Shown piece after piece: positions 55,254 to 64,000 of a stretch of DNA of 64,000 nt. Positions within the stretch are counted from its first letter, which is position 1; each line of letters opens with the position of its first letter. Where the stretch lies: assembly GCF_002855555.1 (NCBI RefSeq), contig NZ_PKRT01000001.1:2198001-2262000 (forward strand), given 5' to 3'. Both the position numbers and the translations under genes were made by a program. A model generated the notes under the pieces. That model was given only the letters and a program-made list of their open reading frames with translations. It was not told where the DNA came from and made no database searches. The stretch is from Novosphingobium sp. TH158. GTDB lineage: Bacteria; Pseudomonadota; Alphaproteobacteria; Sphingomonadales; Sphingomonadaceae.

Positions 55254-56039
55254 TCAGGCCAGCACGTACCAGTCGTCGAAGTCCGACACCGCTTCAAGCT
55301 TGCGGACATAGCCCTTGGCCGAAAGCAGGCTGTGGATGCGTTCGCGGTTGGCGGTGTAGTTGTGTTCGCAGGTGATCACGCGGAAGCGGAAGCGGTCGAA
55401 ATCCAGCGATGACAGGATTTCCAGTTCCGAACCTTCTGTGTCGATCGACAGGTAATCCATCATGGCGGGAGCTGCGTGGCGCTCAAGCAGGTCGTTGAAC
55501 GACACCGTGCGCACCGTATAGCTTTGCCCCGATTGCCGGTTATGGGCGTGATAGTCGCTCCCGGCAAAGTCCGAGATCGTCGAGAGTTCGGCCTCGGCAG
55601 CCTCGGTAAATCGGAATTCCTCGCCGCTGCGGCTCCAGACGCAATCGAAATCGATTCGCGCTGATCGTTCCGCAGTGAGCTGCGAGTGCCAGGTGCGGGC
55701 GGGCTCGGCGAGGATCCCGGTCCAGCCGAAATGCTTTTCCAGCAACCAGGTGTTGCTCAGGGTCTTGCGATCGGTTGCGCCGAATTCGACGAAGAAGCCA
55801 TTGCGACGAAATCCGGTGCAGGCGAGGGCAAACAGGTCTTGCCGCAGCTGCGCCTGCGAATGGGGCAGGGCTTCCAGAGCGGGGCGCAGGCTGACGTCAT
55901 CGAGCGCGCGCAGGAAATCCAGGTCGCGTGCCGCGCCGGCCTTCTGGCGCAGGTCAGCCAGGTTCGATGCCCTTGCCAGATCGACGTCGAAGCGCCTGAG
56001 AATTGCCCGCAAGCTGTTAACAATGCCCAAAAACCGCAC
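55254..56039 (-). CDS. FkbM-family SAM-dependent methyltransferase
   Basis: This 261-residue protein has the FkbM signature: FFVEFGATDRKTLSNTWLLE, then the acidic site YLSIDTEGSELEIL and RVITCEHNY. Such enzymes methylate sugars or other hydroxyls. The start is GTG ending at 56039 (a weak AAGG upstream); a start a few codons inside is possible. It converges on lptC and is divergent from the glycosyltransferase gene. Confidence 0.85.
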   Translation of the reverse strand: MRFLGIVNSLRAILRRFDVDLARASNLADLRQKAGAARDLDFLRALDDVSLRPALEALPHSQAQLRQDLFALACTGFRRNGFFVEFGATDRKTLSNTWLLEKHFGWTGILAEPARTWHSQLTAERSARIDFDCVWSRSGEEFRFTEAAEAELSTISDFAGSDYHAHNRQSGQSYTVRTVSFNDLLERHAAPAMMDYLSIDTEGSELEILSSLDFDRFRFRVITCEHNYTANRERIHSLLSAKGYVRKLEAVSDFDDWYVLA

Positions 56040-56118
56040 TCCGCCTTACATGCACGCTATTGGCATTGGCGCGGCTTTCCGGCAACCGGGTTTACGTAGA
56101 TTCAACAGGGGGCATGCT

Positions 56119-57018
56119 GTGGCTTTGCGCGAGCACGATCCGTCTATTGCCGTGCTCATGACGTGCCACAACCGTCGGGCGCTGACATTGCGCTGCCTCG
56201 AAACCCTGCGCGGGCAGGCGGGGTTTCGCGCCGCGGACCTGTTCCTCGTCGATGACGGCAGCAGCGACGGGACCGGCGATGCCGTTCTGGCCGCCATGCC
56301 GGACGCCAACGTCATTCGCGGCGATGGCTCGCTGTTCTGGAACGGCGGCATGCGGCGCGCATGGGAAGCTGCCCAGGCATCAGGCCGCAGGTTCGATTTC
56401 TTCCTTTGGCTTAACGACGATGTCGAACTGGCTCCCGGTGCCCTGGCCATGCTGGTCGCCGATGCCGATGCCAGCGCGGCCCGCGGCAGCCCGGTTATCG
56501 TTGCGGCGGCGACCACGGATCCGGACACCGGCGGGCTGACCTATGGCGCGCACCGCCGCTCCGATCCGCGCCGGCCGCTGCGCATGGGCCTTGTCGCACC
56601 GACGGGCCGGCCCGAAGCCGTGGACACGATCAGCGGGAACATCGTCCTTGTTTCCGCCGCCACGGCCGATGCCATCGGGATCATTTCGCCGGTGTTCACG
56701 CACATCTTCGGCGATCTCGATTACGGCCTGCGCGCCGGGGCTGCCGGAGTGCCGGTCATGCTGGCAAGCCGGGTCGGAGGCACTTGCGACGGCAACAGCA
56801 TCGCCGGAACCTCGCTCGATTCCTCGCTGGGGAAACTCGCGCGGCTGAAGATCCGCTGGAAGGAAGCGGGCAGGATCCATGCGATCGACTGGCGCAGGTT
56901 CGTAGCACTGCATGGCGGCGGCCCGCTGGTTGCGCTGGCTCATCGCGCGATGCCCTATCTGCGCATCATCTTCGACCAGCCGCACCGCCATGCTTTGGGC
57001 GAGGGTGCGAGTGGCTGA
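56119..57018 (+). CDS. Glycosyltransferase family 2
   Basis: This is a 299-residue GT-A glycosyltransferase: IAVLMTCHNRRALTLRCLET, LFLVDDGSSDGTGDAVLA and LWLNDDVELAPGAL supply the DxD-type site. The GTG at 56119 has AGGGGG about 7 bases upstream and matches the family start; the long in-frame extension to 55675 is antisense to the FkbM gene and ignored. It overlaps the following acyltransferase by 8 bases. Confidence 0.87.
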   Translation: MALREHDPSIAVLMTCHNRRALTLRCLETLRGQAGFRAADLFLVDDGSSDGTGDAVLAAMPDANVIRGDGSLFWNGGMRRAWEAAQASGRRFDFFLWLNDDVELAPGALAMLVADADASAARGSPVIVAAATTDPDTGGLTYGAHRRSDPRRPLRMGLVAPTGRPEAVDTISGNIVLVSAATADAIGIISPVFTHIFGDLDYGLRAGAAGVPVMLASRVGGTCDGNSIAGTSLDSSLGKLARLKIRWKEAGRIHAIDWRRFVALHGGGPLVALAHRAMPYLRIIFDQPHRHALGEGASG

Positions 57019-59017
57019 AGGCGCCGCCGCCTATCGACCGGAGATTGACGGCCTGCGCGCGATCGCCGTTGTGCCGGTGGTGCTGTTTCACGCCGGCTTC
57101 CAGGTGTTCTCTGGCGGCTTCGTCGGGGTGGACGTCTTCTTCGTCATTTCCGGCTACCTGATCACCGGCATCCTCCTGTCGGACATTGAGGCCGGGCGAT
57201 ATTCCATTGCCCGGTTCTATGAGCGGCGCGCGCGGCGCATCCTGCCGGCGCTGTTCCTCGTGATCGCAGCCTCGGTCCCGCTCGCCTGGTTCGCCATGCT
57301 GCCCGACGAGCTGGCACGCTTCGGCAAGAGCATCGTCGCCGTGCTGGGGTTCGCATCCAACATCACCTTCTGGCTGGAGGAAGGCTATTTCTCGCAGGCG
57401 AGCGAGCTCAAGCCGCTGCTGCACACCTGGAGCCTGGCGGTTGAGGAACAGTTCTACATCGCGTTCCCGCTGGCGCTGCTGGTGCTGCGCAAGGCGAGCC
57501 GGCAAGTCCTGATCGTTCTGGTGGCGCTTGCCGCATTGGCGAGCCTGGCGCTGTGCCTTTATGCTTCGCAAAGGTACGCGCTGGCGAACTTCTACCTTGC
57601 CCCGACCCGGGCCTGGGAGCTGCTGGCAGGATCGCTGTGCGCCTGCATCGGTCGCAGGCCGGACTCGCCGTTTGCCTCGCTGCTTTCCGGGCTCGGGCTG
57701 GCGCTCGTGCTGCTGGCGATCTTCTGGCTGGACGGCAGTTTCCCGTTCCCTTCGCACTGGGCGCTGCTGCCGGTGGTCGGCACCATGCTGATCGTGCTCT
57801 ATGCCCGGGCGGATCGCGGTGCCGGACGCCTGCTTGCCCTGCGGCCGATGGTGGGGATCGGCCTGGTCAGCTACAGCCTCTACCTCTGGCACCAGCCGCT
57901 GTTCGCTTATGCGCGGCTGCTGGAAACCGGGCCAATGCCGCGCGGGACCATGCTGGCGCTGTCCCTGTTGTCCGGCCTGCTGGCCTGGGCTTCGTGGAAA
58001 TGGGTGGAGCAGCCGTTCCGCCGCCGCGACGGCATCGGCCACCGGCGCAAGGCGCTGCCGCTGGCGATTGGTTCGGCGGCTGTGCTGGCCGGGATCGGCA
58101 CCGCGCTTTACCTGACCGGCGGAGTGCCCGACCGCTTCCAGAGAAGCACTGACCCCACCATCGCGGCCATGTCCACCATCCCGCTCGAACCGAGCATGCA
58201 AGGCGGCGATTGCAAGCCCGATCCCGAAGGCTTCGTCCAGCCGTGCCAGATGCAGGGATCGCGCGGCGCCCCGCGCACGATCGCCGTTTACGGTGACAGT
58301 CACGCAACAGCCCTGCTTCCCGCCTTTCGCGCGCTTGCTGCCGAAAACGGCGCGCGCCTGCTGTTCGGCTCCTATGGCGGCTGTCCGCCGCTGCTTGGCG
58401 CCTATATGCTCAAGGCCAACAGCGCGCCCGAAGTCTGCGCCGACATGGCGCGGGCGCAGTTCGAACAGGCCAGGCGGGAGAGGCCCGACATGGTCTACCT
58501 CGTCGGGCGGTGGTCGCTTTATACAAGCGGCGATCCGCATATTCCGGCGGGCCGCTACCTGCTGGCCGATCAGCCGCGCCCCTGGCTGTGGACCCGCGAG
58601 GATTCGCGCCGCGTGCTTGAGCCCCTGCTGCTGCGCACGGTCGATGCCTATCGGGCCGCCGGCCTGAAGGTGACGGTTATCGACCAGGTACCCAGCCACC
58701 GCTTCGACCTGCAGCGCACCGTGCAATGGCTGGCCTATCGCCCGACCGCGGAAGGCCTTGCGGAAGATATCCGCGCCTCATCGGTCAAGGTCGCGGAATA
58801 CCGCGATCTCATGTCCGCCTCGCGCCCGGCCATGGCGGCCGTCAGCAGGCGCGGCGTTCCCGTGCTGCAACTCCAGGAAGACTTCCGCCAGGGCGACCGC
58901 TATGCCTGGGCCCGCCCGGGCGAGATCTGGTACAACGACATGAATCACGTATCGCCAGCGGGGGCCATGCTGCTGCTACCGGCGCTCTCCGCGTCCTATC
59001 GCCGAGATGTGCCGTGA
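57011..59017 (+). CDS. Acyltransferase with C-terminal SGNH domain (OafA/YrhL-like)
   Basis: This 668-residue protein has an N-terminal acyltransferase-3 domain of ten helices (YRPEIDGLRAIAVVPVVLFH, GVDVFFVISGYLITGILL, HTWSLAVEEQFYIAFPLALL), then from about residue 420 a periplasmic SGNH hydrolase-type domain with IAVYGDSHATALLPA and the late NHVSPAGAM (Ser/Asp-His sites). Such proteins O-acetylate surface polysaccharides. GTG 57011 with GAGGG just upstream is the start. It ends in a GTGA overlap with the flippase. Confidence 0.9.
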   Translation: MAEGAAAYRPEIDGLRAIAVVPVVLFHAGFQVFSGGFVGVDVFFVISGYLITGILLSDIEAGRYSIARFYERRARRILPALFLVIAASVPLAWFAMLPDELARFGKSIVAVLGFASNITFWLEEGYFSQASELKPLLHTWSLAVEEQFYIAFPLALLVLRKASRQVLIVLVALAALASLALCLYASQRYALANFYLAPTRAWELLAGSLCACIGRRPDSPFASLLSGLGLALVLLAIFWLDGSFPFPSHWALLPVVGTMLIVLYARADRGAGRLLALRPMVGIGLVSYSLYLWHQPLFAYARLLETGPMPRGTMLALSLLSGLLAWASWKWVEQPFRRRDGIGHRRKALPLAIGSAAVLAGIGTALYLTGGVPDRFQRSTDPTIAAMSTIPLEPSMQGGDCKPDPEGFVQPCQMQGSRGAPRTIAVYGDSHATALLPAFRALAAENGARLLFGSYGGCPPLLGAYMLKANSAPEVCADMARAQFEQARRERPDMVYLVGRWSLYTSGDPHIPAGRYLLADQPRPWLWTREDSRRVLEPLLLRTVDAYRAAGLKVTVIDQVPSHRFDLQRTVQWLAYRPTAEGLAEDIRASSVKVAEYRDLMSASRPAMAAVSRRGVPVLQLQEDFRQGDRYAWARPGEIWYNDMNHVSPAGAMLLLPALSASYRRDVP

Positions 59018-60468
59018 GTGTCGTCCGTAACACAGGTTACAACCTTGGCGCAGCCTTGGTCCCGATAGCCGTCGCGCTCATAACCTTGCCACTCTACATC
59101 TCCAGCATGGGTGAAGCACGCTACGGCGTCCTTGCTCTCGTGACTACGCTGATTGGCTATTTCGGAGTTTTCGATTTCGGCTTGTCCGCAGCCAGTGCGC
59201 AGCGGATTGCTTCTACGCCCGAAGAGAATCTCGACCAGCGCCGTGCAATTTTCTGGACTGCGGCGGTTGTAAACCTTGGCTTGGGCATTTTGGCCGCACT
59301 CCTGCTCGGGCCGGTGGCATGGTGGTTCTTCGCCTCCACCGAAACGCTCGCGCCCGGATTGCGCACCGAAATACTGCGGAATATCCATTGGATCGCGCTT
59401 ACTTTGCCGGTCCTCATGCTGAGCGCCGTGCTGCGAGGCGCACTGCAAGGTGCAGGCCGCTTCGCCGAGCTGAACCTGATCAACGTTTTTATGGGGCCTG
59501 CCACGCAAATCGTGCCGTTGGTCGTCGCAATGACGATTTCCCCTTCGCTTTCGTGGGTGCTTCCTGCGCTCTATCTTGTCAGGATCGTCACTCTGCTGCT
59601 GCAAGGCATTGTTGTGATCAGCAAAGTCACGCGAAGCCCGGTGCCCCGGCTGGAGCGGCGTCTCGTTGGCGATCTGCTCACTTTCGGTGGCTGGGTTTCG
59701 CTGTCGGCCGTGGCCGAACCGCTGCTGACAACGATTGACCGGATGGTTATCGGTTCGCGCCTCGGGATGGAGGCAGTGAGCCATTATACTTTGCCCGCGC
59801 AGCTGGCTCAAAGAAGTCTGGTCCTTCCTGCGGCCTTGGTTGATGCAATGCTCCCGCGCCTTGCCGGTGAAAACGATCAGAAAGCAAAAGAGCTTAGCTG
59901 TCGCGCGCTGCGGGCCGTTGCGGCAACGATGACACCCCCGATCCTGGCGGGCATGATCTGGGTCGATCCTTTTCTGGAGCTTTGGCTGTCGCGCGGATTT
60001 GCAGATGCGGCTTCGTCTCCGGCCCGATTAATGCTGTTGGGCTGCTGGTTTAACGCGCTTGGTTTCTGCTGCTTTCAGCATTTGCGCGCACGTGGCCGGC
60101 CCAAGCTGGTTGCCTTTGCGCACATGCTCGAAATTCTGCCCTATCTGACGATACTGTATTTGTTGATGAGCTGGTTCGGCATTGTTGGTGCGGCGGCAGC
60201 ATTCGCGATCCGGGTTTTTGCCGATGATGTCATTCTCGCGCATTTCGGGGGGATAGGCCGCGACCTGGTCAGGATACTGATCATGATTACCCCGGCTTTT
60301 GCCCTTGCCGGATGGTTAGGTGAGAATATTCACGGAATTGCCGATCTCATCAGTCTGACCTCGGCAGCAGGGGCTGCGTTGGTGGTGCTTTCTGGCCTAG
60401 GTGCCCTGTTGTGGCTCAAGGGCGAACTTCCCGCAATAAAGGCAGCTTTTCGGAAGTCTGTATCATGA
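59014..60468 (+). CDS. Wzx-like polysaccharide flippase
   Basis: This 484-residue integral membrane protein has about 12-14 helices (VVRNTGYNLGAALVPIAVAL, LITLPLYISSMGEARYGVLA), resembling MATE/Wzx-type polysaccharide exporters that flip lipid-linked oligosaccharides. GTG 59014 overlaps the previous stop. The gene starts a segment with markedly lower GC than its left neighbour (about 58% in two 60-base samples against 75% in the preceding gene), suggesting separate acquisition. Confidence 0.82.
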   Translation: MSVVRNTGYNLGAALVPIAVALITLPLYISSMGEARYGVLALVTTLIGYFGVFDFGLSAASAQRIASTPEENLDQRRAIFWTAAVVNLGLGILAALLLGPVAWWFFASTETLAPGLRTEILRNIHWIALTLPVLMLSAVLRGALQGAGRFAELNLINVFMGPATQIVPLVVAMTISPSLSWVLPALYLVRIVTLLLQGIVVISKVTRSPVPRLERRLVGDLLTFGGWVSLSAVAEPLLTTIDRMVIGSRLGMEAVSHYTLPAQLAQRSLVLPAALVDAMLPRLAGENDQKAKELSCRALRAVAATMTPPILAGMIWVDPFLELWLSRGFADAASSPARLMLLGCWFNALGFCCFQHLRARGRPKLVAFAHMLEILPYLTILYLLMSWFGIVGAAAAFAIRVFADDVILAHFGGIGRDLVRILIMITPAFALAGWLGENIHGIADLISLTSAAGAALVVLSGLGALLWLKGELPAIKAAFRKSVS

Positions 60469-61466
60469 GTGGACCGACTGTATGGCCACCTGAAGGTCTT
60501 GAGGCCATGCCTTCCTGTCCGGCATGCAATTCCGACCGGAGGGAACTGGAACTTGAGAACCTGACGGACGTGACGTTTGATTGCGCGCCGGGAGTCTGGA
60601 AGCTTTGGCGGTGTGAGAGTTGCTTGAGCCGATGGCTCGATCCAAGGCCTGCGGCATCGCACGTTCACATCGCTTATGGGGATTACTATACGCACGATAA
60701 GCCAGAGACAAAGCGGATTACCAGCCCGTCTCTGATCCAGCGCATCCGCACGGGTGCGGCAAACGATTACATAAATGCGCGTTTTGGCGGCTCGCTTTCA
60801 CCTGCCATTCCCTTCGCTCGACTTGCCTTGGCGGCCCTGCCGGGGCAGCGCTTGTCCCTTGATGCACGTTACCGGCACTTGCCGCCACGCAAGCCGGGAG
60901 CGCGGCTGCTCGACATAGGCTGCGGTAACGGCAGCTTTCTGGCTCTTGCTGAAGCCCTTGGATGGCAGGCAGAGGGCGTGGAGCCGGACCCTTCGGCCGT
61001 AGCAGCTGCGCAGTCGGGCGGACTGACTGTCTTCCAGGGCGGTGTTGAGCATTACGATGGAAGGGAAAAGTTGTTCGACGAGATTTCGATCAGTCACGTG
61101 ATCGAACACGTTCACGATCCCGTCGATTTGCTTTGCTCAGCCCATCGATTGCTGAGGCCTGGGGGCAGGCTTTATCTTGCTACGCCAAATGCACTGGCCC
61201 CCGGCTATCAAAATTATGGCCCAGCATGGCGCGGCTTGGAGGTGCCTCGCCACCTGTTGCTTTTCTCGCGCCCTGCCTTGCACGAACTTCTCAAGCAGTG
61301 CGGCTTTGCGCGATCAGCCGATATCAGGACAATCGATGCGGGCCCGTCGCTTTCGGAAACGAGTGACGGGCTCGCGAGAAAGCTCGGGATCACTCCAAAG
61401 TCCGATCCGATGCGCGAGGCCGAGCACGATGAGCCGGAATTCATCACGGTTGAGGCCTGGAGATGA
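60465..61466 (+). CDS. SAM-dependent methyltransferase with zinc-ribbon start
   Basis: This 333-residue protein begins with a CxxC pair region (SCPACNSDRRELE, RCESCLSRWLDPRP), as in many sugar-pathway methyltransferases, followed by a class I methyltransferase domain (ARLLDIGCGNGSFLALAEAL, HVIEHVHDPVDLLCSA, LYLATPNALAPGY). ATG 60465 overlaps the flippase stop. GC is low (27 of 60 bases in 60661-60720). The substrate is probably a surface sugar or lipid-linked oligosaccharide. Confidence 0.87.
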   Translation: MSGPTVWPPEGLEAMPSCPACNSDRRELELENLTDVTFDCAPGVWKLWRCESCLSRWLDPRPAASHVHIAYGDYYTHDKPETKRITSPSLIQRIRTGAANDYINARFGGSLSPAIPFARLALAALPGQRLSLDARYRHLPPRKPGARLLDIGCGNGSFLALAEALGWQAEGVEPDPSAVAAAQSGGLTVFQGGVEHYDGREKLFDEISISHVIEHVHDPVDLLCSAHRLLRPGGRLYLATPNALAPGYQNYGPAWRGLEVPRHLLLFSRPALHELLKQCGFARSADIRTIDAGPSLSETSDGLARKLGITPKSDPMREAEHDEPEFITVEAWR

Positions 61467-61532
61467 GCATCGTGCAAAGTCACGCTGCACAAAGGCTTCA
61501 CCTTGCCTGCGCAATGCCCTAGAGCAGGTGGC

Positions 61533-62102
61533 ATGATGCAGAGTCCGATCGCACGCACTGCCCTTCGCTCGCTTGCCGGCGGTCTCGCGGCAGGTACGCT
61601 TGTCGCCGCAGTGTTCGGGGGCTTTGTTGCGCAGGGTCAGTCGATCGGCGGCTTCAACAGCGATGCGCCGCTCAATTTCGCGGCCGATCGCATCGAGCTG
61701 CAGGACCGGCAGGATCGTGTCGTCCTTTCCGGCAATGTCGATATCGCGCAGGGCGATCTTCGGCTTCGCGCCGCGCGGACGACCGTGGCCTATTCCGATA
61801 CCGGCAAGCTGGAAATCCATCGTATCGATGCAACCGGCGGCGTTACGGTGACGCGTGGGGGTGAAACCGTGCGCGGCAACGTGGCGATCTATGACATCAA
61901 GGCGCGGATCATCACCGTTGCCGGCGGCGTGCAGATGAGCCGCGGGACCGACCGGCTGAGCGGCGGCCGGCTGGTGATCGATCTCGACCGTGGCGTTGCC
62001 AGCATCAACGGCGGCGCTGGCGGGGCCGGTTCGGCGCTGGGCAATTCGGGGTCGCAGGGCGGACGGGTCACCGGCTCGTTCTCCGTCCCCAAGCGCAACT
62101 GA
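61533..62102 (+). CDS. lptA: LPS transport periplasmic protein LptA
   Basis: This 189-residue exported protein has a signal-like helix (RSLAGGLAAGTLVAAVFGGF) and an OstA-like jellyroll (LNFAADRIELQDRQDRVVLS, NVDIAQGDLRLRAARTTVAY, GGVQMSRGTDRLSGGRLVID). LptA forms the periplasmic bridge for LPS. It is separated from lptC by the glycan genes; no lptB follows. AGGTGG lies before ATG 61533; ATG 61536 is an equal alternative. Confidence 0.88.
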   Translation: MMQSPIARTALRSLAGGLAAGTLVAAVFGGFVAQGQSIGGFNSDAPLNFAADRIELQDRQDRVVLSGNVDIAQGDLRLRAARTTVAYSDTGKLEIHRIDATGGVTVTRGGETVRGNVAIYDIKARIITVAGGVQMSRGTDRLSGGRLVIDLDRGVASINGGAGGAGSALGNSGSQGGRVTGSFSVPKRN

Positions 62103-62158
62103 CCGGCGGGGCTGGGCCCCTGGAAAAGCCCGATCTGCCCGCTCTGCGGCGCCTGATC

Positions 62159-63313
62159 ATGGCGCTGCTTTCCTCCGACGCGGATGAGGCGACCCGCCAG
62201 CTTGCGCGGCTGGATGGCGAGGCACTCGCAATCGTTTCCGCCATCACGGCGCAGCACCGGCTCGGGCCGCTGCTTCACCACCTGCACGCTGCGAATGGCC
62301 GGGTGCCGGAGCCGCTCGCGGAAAGCTGGCGCGCTGCCTATCGCGCGTCGGCCATTGCCGCGATGGCCTGCCGGGCAGAGCTTGACCGTACCTGTTCGGT
62401 GCTTGAGGCTGCGGGAATGCGGCCCATCGCGCTGAAGGGCGCCTGGCTTGCATGGCAGGCCTACCCCGATCCGGCTCTGCGGCCGATGCGCGATATCGAC
62501 CTGCTGCTCGCCCCGCATGAGGTTGCCGCCGCGCAGGACCTGCTGGTGGCGCAGGGGTATGTCGCCGATCCAGCTGAGCTTTCATTGGAAGACATGCTGC
62601 GGCTGGACAAGCACCTGCCCGGCCTCACTTCGCCGCGAGGGGTGCGGGTGGAACTGCATCATCGCCTGTGGGAGGTCGATGGCAGGATGGACCACCGCGC
62701 GCCTCGCGACATTGCCGGCGATGATCCTGTCGTCCGCACCATGCGCGTCGGTGAGCTGCGGTTCCTGGCGCCGCAGGATACCCTGGCGCACCTGATCATC
62801 CATGCGGTTTACGATCACCGGCTCGATTGCGGGCCGCTGCTGTTTGCCGACATTGCCTGGCTGCTGCACGCCTCCCCGATAGACTGGGCGGAGTTCTGGC
62901 ATCGGGCAGAGCAGGAAGGGTGGCAGCGCGGCGCGCGGCTGGTGCTTGAACTGGCCTGCAGGCAGGCACCCGAGCTTCCGGTCTGGTTCCCGCCGGAGCA
63001 GCCGCCTGCACCACGCGACCTGCTTGCCGCCGCGCCGGACCTGCTGCTTCAGGACCTGGAAACCCGCAAGAGCGCAGGGGTGGTGGCTACTGCAAGGTCC
63101 CGGGGTCTGGCAGGATTGTGGCGGCGGCTGACCGCGCGGCGGGCCGGGGCGGACCATGACGATGCGGTTGCCCGTGACCTTGCCACCGAGGGAGGATTTC
63201 TCGGCTGGGCCCGGTCGCGGCTCCTCCGCTCGACAAGGCAGCTGTCGAACCGCGATGTGCGCCGGCAGGCAAGCAATCTGGCAAGCCTGAGCCGCTGGCT
63301 CGACCTGACCTGA
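62159..63313 (+). CDS. Uncharacterised nucleotidyltransferase-like protein (PF14907 type)
   Basis: This 384-residue protein resembles the nucleotidyltransferase-like family PF14907, with the segment ALKGAWLAWQAYPDPALRPM then RDIDLLLAPHE (the LKG and DIDLL motifs) and a second half VELHHRLWEVDG, TLAHLIIHAVYDH. The family occurs in polysaccharide and natural-product loci; its reaction is unknown. ATG 62159 is used, 56 bases after lptA, without a clear ribosome site. It is followed by gmd. Confidence 0.78.
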   Translation: MALLSSDADEATRQLARLDGEALAIVSAITAQHRLGPLLHHLHAANGRVPEPLAESWRAAYRASAIAAMACRAELDRTCSVLEAAGMRPIALKGAWLAWQAYPDPALRPMRDIDLLLAPHEVAAAQDLLVAQGYVADPAELSLEDMLRLDKHLPGLTSPRGVRVELHHRLWEVDGRMDHRAPRDIAGDDPVVRTMRVGELRFLAPQDTLAHLIIHAVYDHRLDCGPLLFADIAWLLHASPIDWAEFWHRAEQEGWQRGARLVLELACRQAPELPVWFPPEQPPAPRDLLAAAPDLLLQDLETRKSAGVVATARSRGLAGLWRRLTARRAGADHDDAVARDLATEGGFLGWARSRLLRSTRQLSNRDVRRQASNLASLSRWLDLT

Positions 63314-63362
63314 AGCGAGACGCCTCACAAATCCGTCTTGCCTAAATCCACTCGCGATGTAG

Positions 63363-64000
<638 letters not shown>

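Noticed and set aside
55675..56118. N-terminal extension of the family 2 glycosyltransferase
   Set aside because: The extra 148 codons are antisense to the FkbM methyltransferase gene, and the GTG at 56119 has a strong ribosome site.

Overview
The window is chromosomal DNA from a high-GC alphaproteobacterium, most likely a sphingomonad (order Sphingomonadales, Novosphingobium- or Erythrobacter-like). This is an inference from gene content and protein style: MetH split into two polypeptides, a fused PabB-PabC, exosortase-A-associated glycan genes, an intracellular PHA depolymerase, and separate lptC and lptA genes. About 60 protein genes are supported and are densely packed on both strands. 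I see no rRNA, tRNA, CRISPR array, insertion sequence, phage or replication origin. Many open frames opposite real genes are artefacts of high GC.

Layout. 0-1.8 kb: end of an OmpR-type response regulator and its sensor kinase. 1.8-6.2 kb, minus: an M1 aminopeptidase and a HerA-like (DUF853) ATPase. 6.3-10.3 kb, plus: a tightly overlapping series pabBC, aminotransferase, rluA-type pseudouridine synthase, arfB-like ribosome rescue factor; it converges on two small lipoproteins. 11.0-16.6 kb: a methionine operon headed by an ArsR/methyltransferase fusion regulator with a palindromic operator, then metF and the two halves of metH. 16.6-22.7 kb: a small unknown gene, a serine hydrolase, recQ, an sbtA-sbtB bicarbonate transporter pair, terC and a DUF465 gene. 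22.9-25.4 kb: an SPFH/ribbon-helix-helix/two-TM protein operon and a secreted beta-helix protein. 25.4-34.5 kb: ribA, xth, lolA, rpmG, phhA, uppP, an M13 peptidase and an ABC exporter. 34.6-38.2 kb: PHA depolymerase, DUF4126, thiolase and a MaoC hydratase. 38.3-43.2 kb: an exosortase-A-type ligase and glycosyltransferase, plus a long Pro/Ala-rich membrane-anchored protein. 43.4-51.3 kb: gltB, gltD and a COG2509 flavoprotein. 51.3-54.6 kb: acyltransferase, alpha-carbonic anhydrase, ung and a short RNase D.

54.6-64 kb is a cell-envelope region. lptC and lptA, normally neighbours, are separated by about 6.3 kb of surface-glycan genes: FkbM methyltransferase, family 2 glycosyltransferase, OafA-type acyltransferase with SGNH domain, Wzx-like flippase and a SAM methyltransferase. 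The last two have clearly lower GC than their surroundings. After lptA come a nucleotidyltransferase-like protein and the start of gmd (GDP-mannose 4,6-dehydratase), which runs off the window.

The genes most worth following up are this glycan island inside the LPS-export locus, the self-contained methionine regulatory promoter, the SPFH operon, the exosortase-type glycan module with an unlisted 41-residue membrane ORF, and the unexplained 703-residue protein upstream of glutamate synthase.
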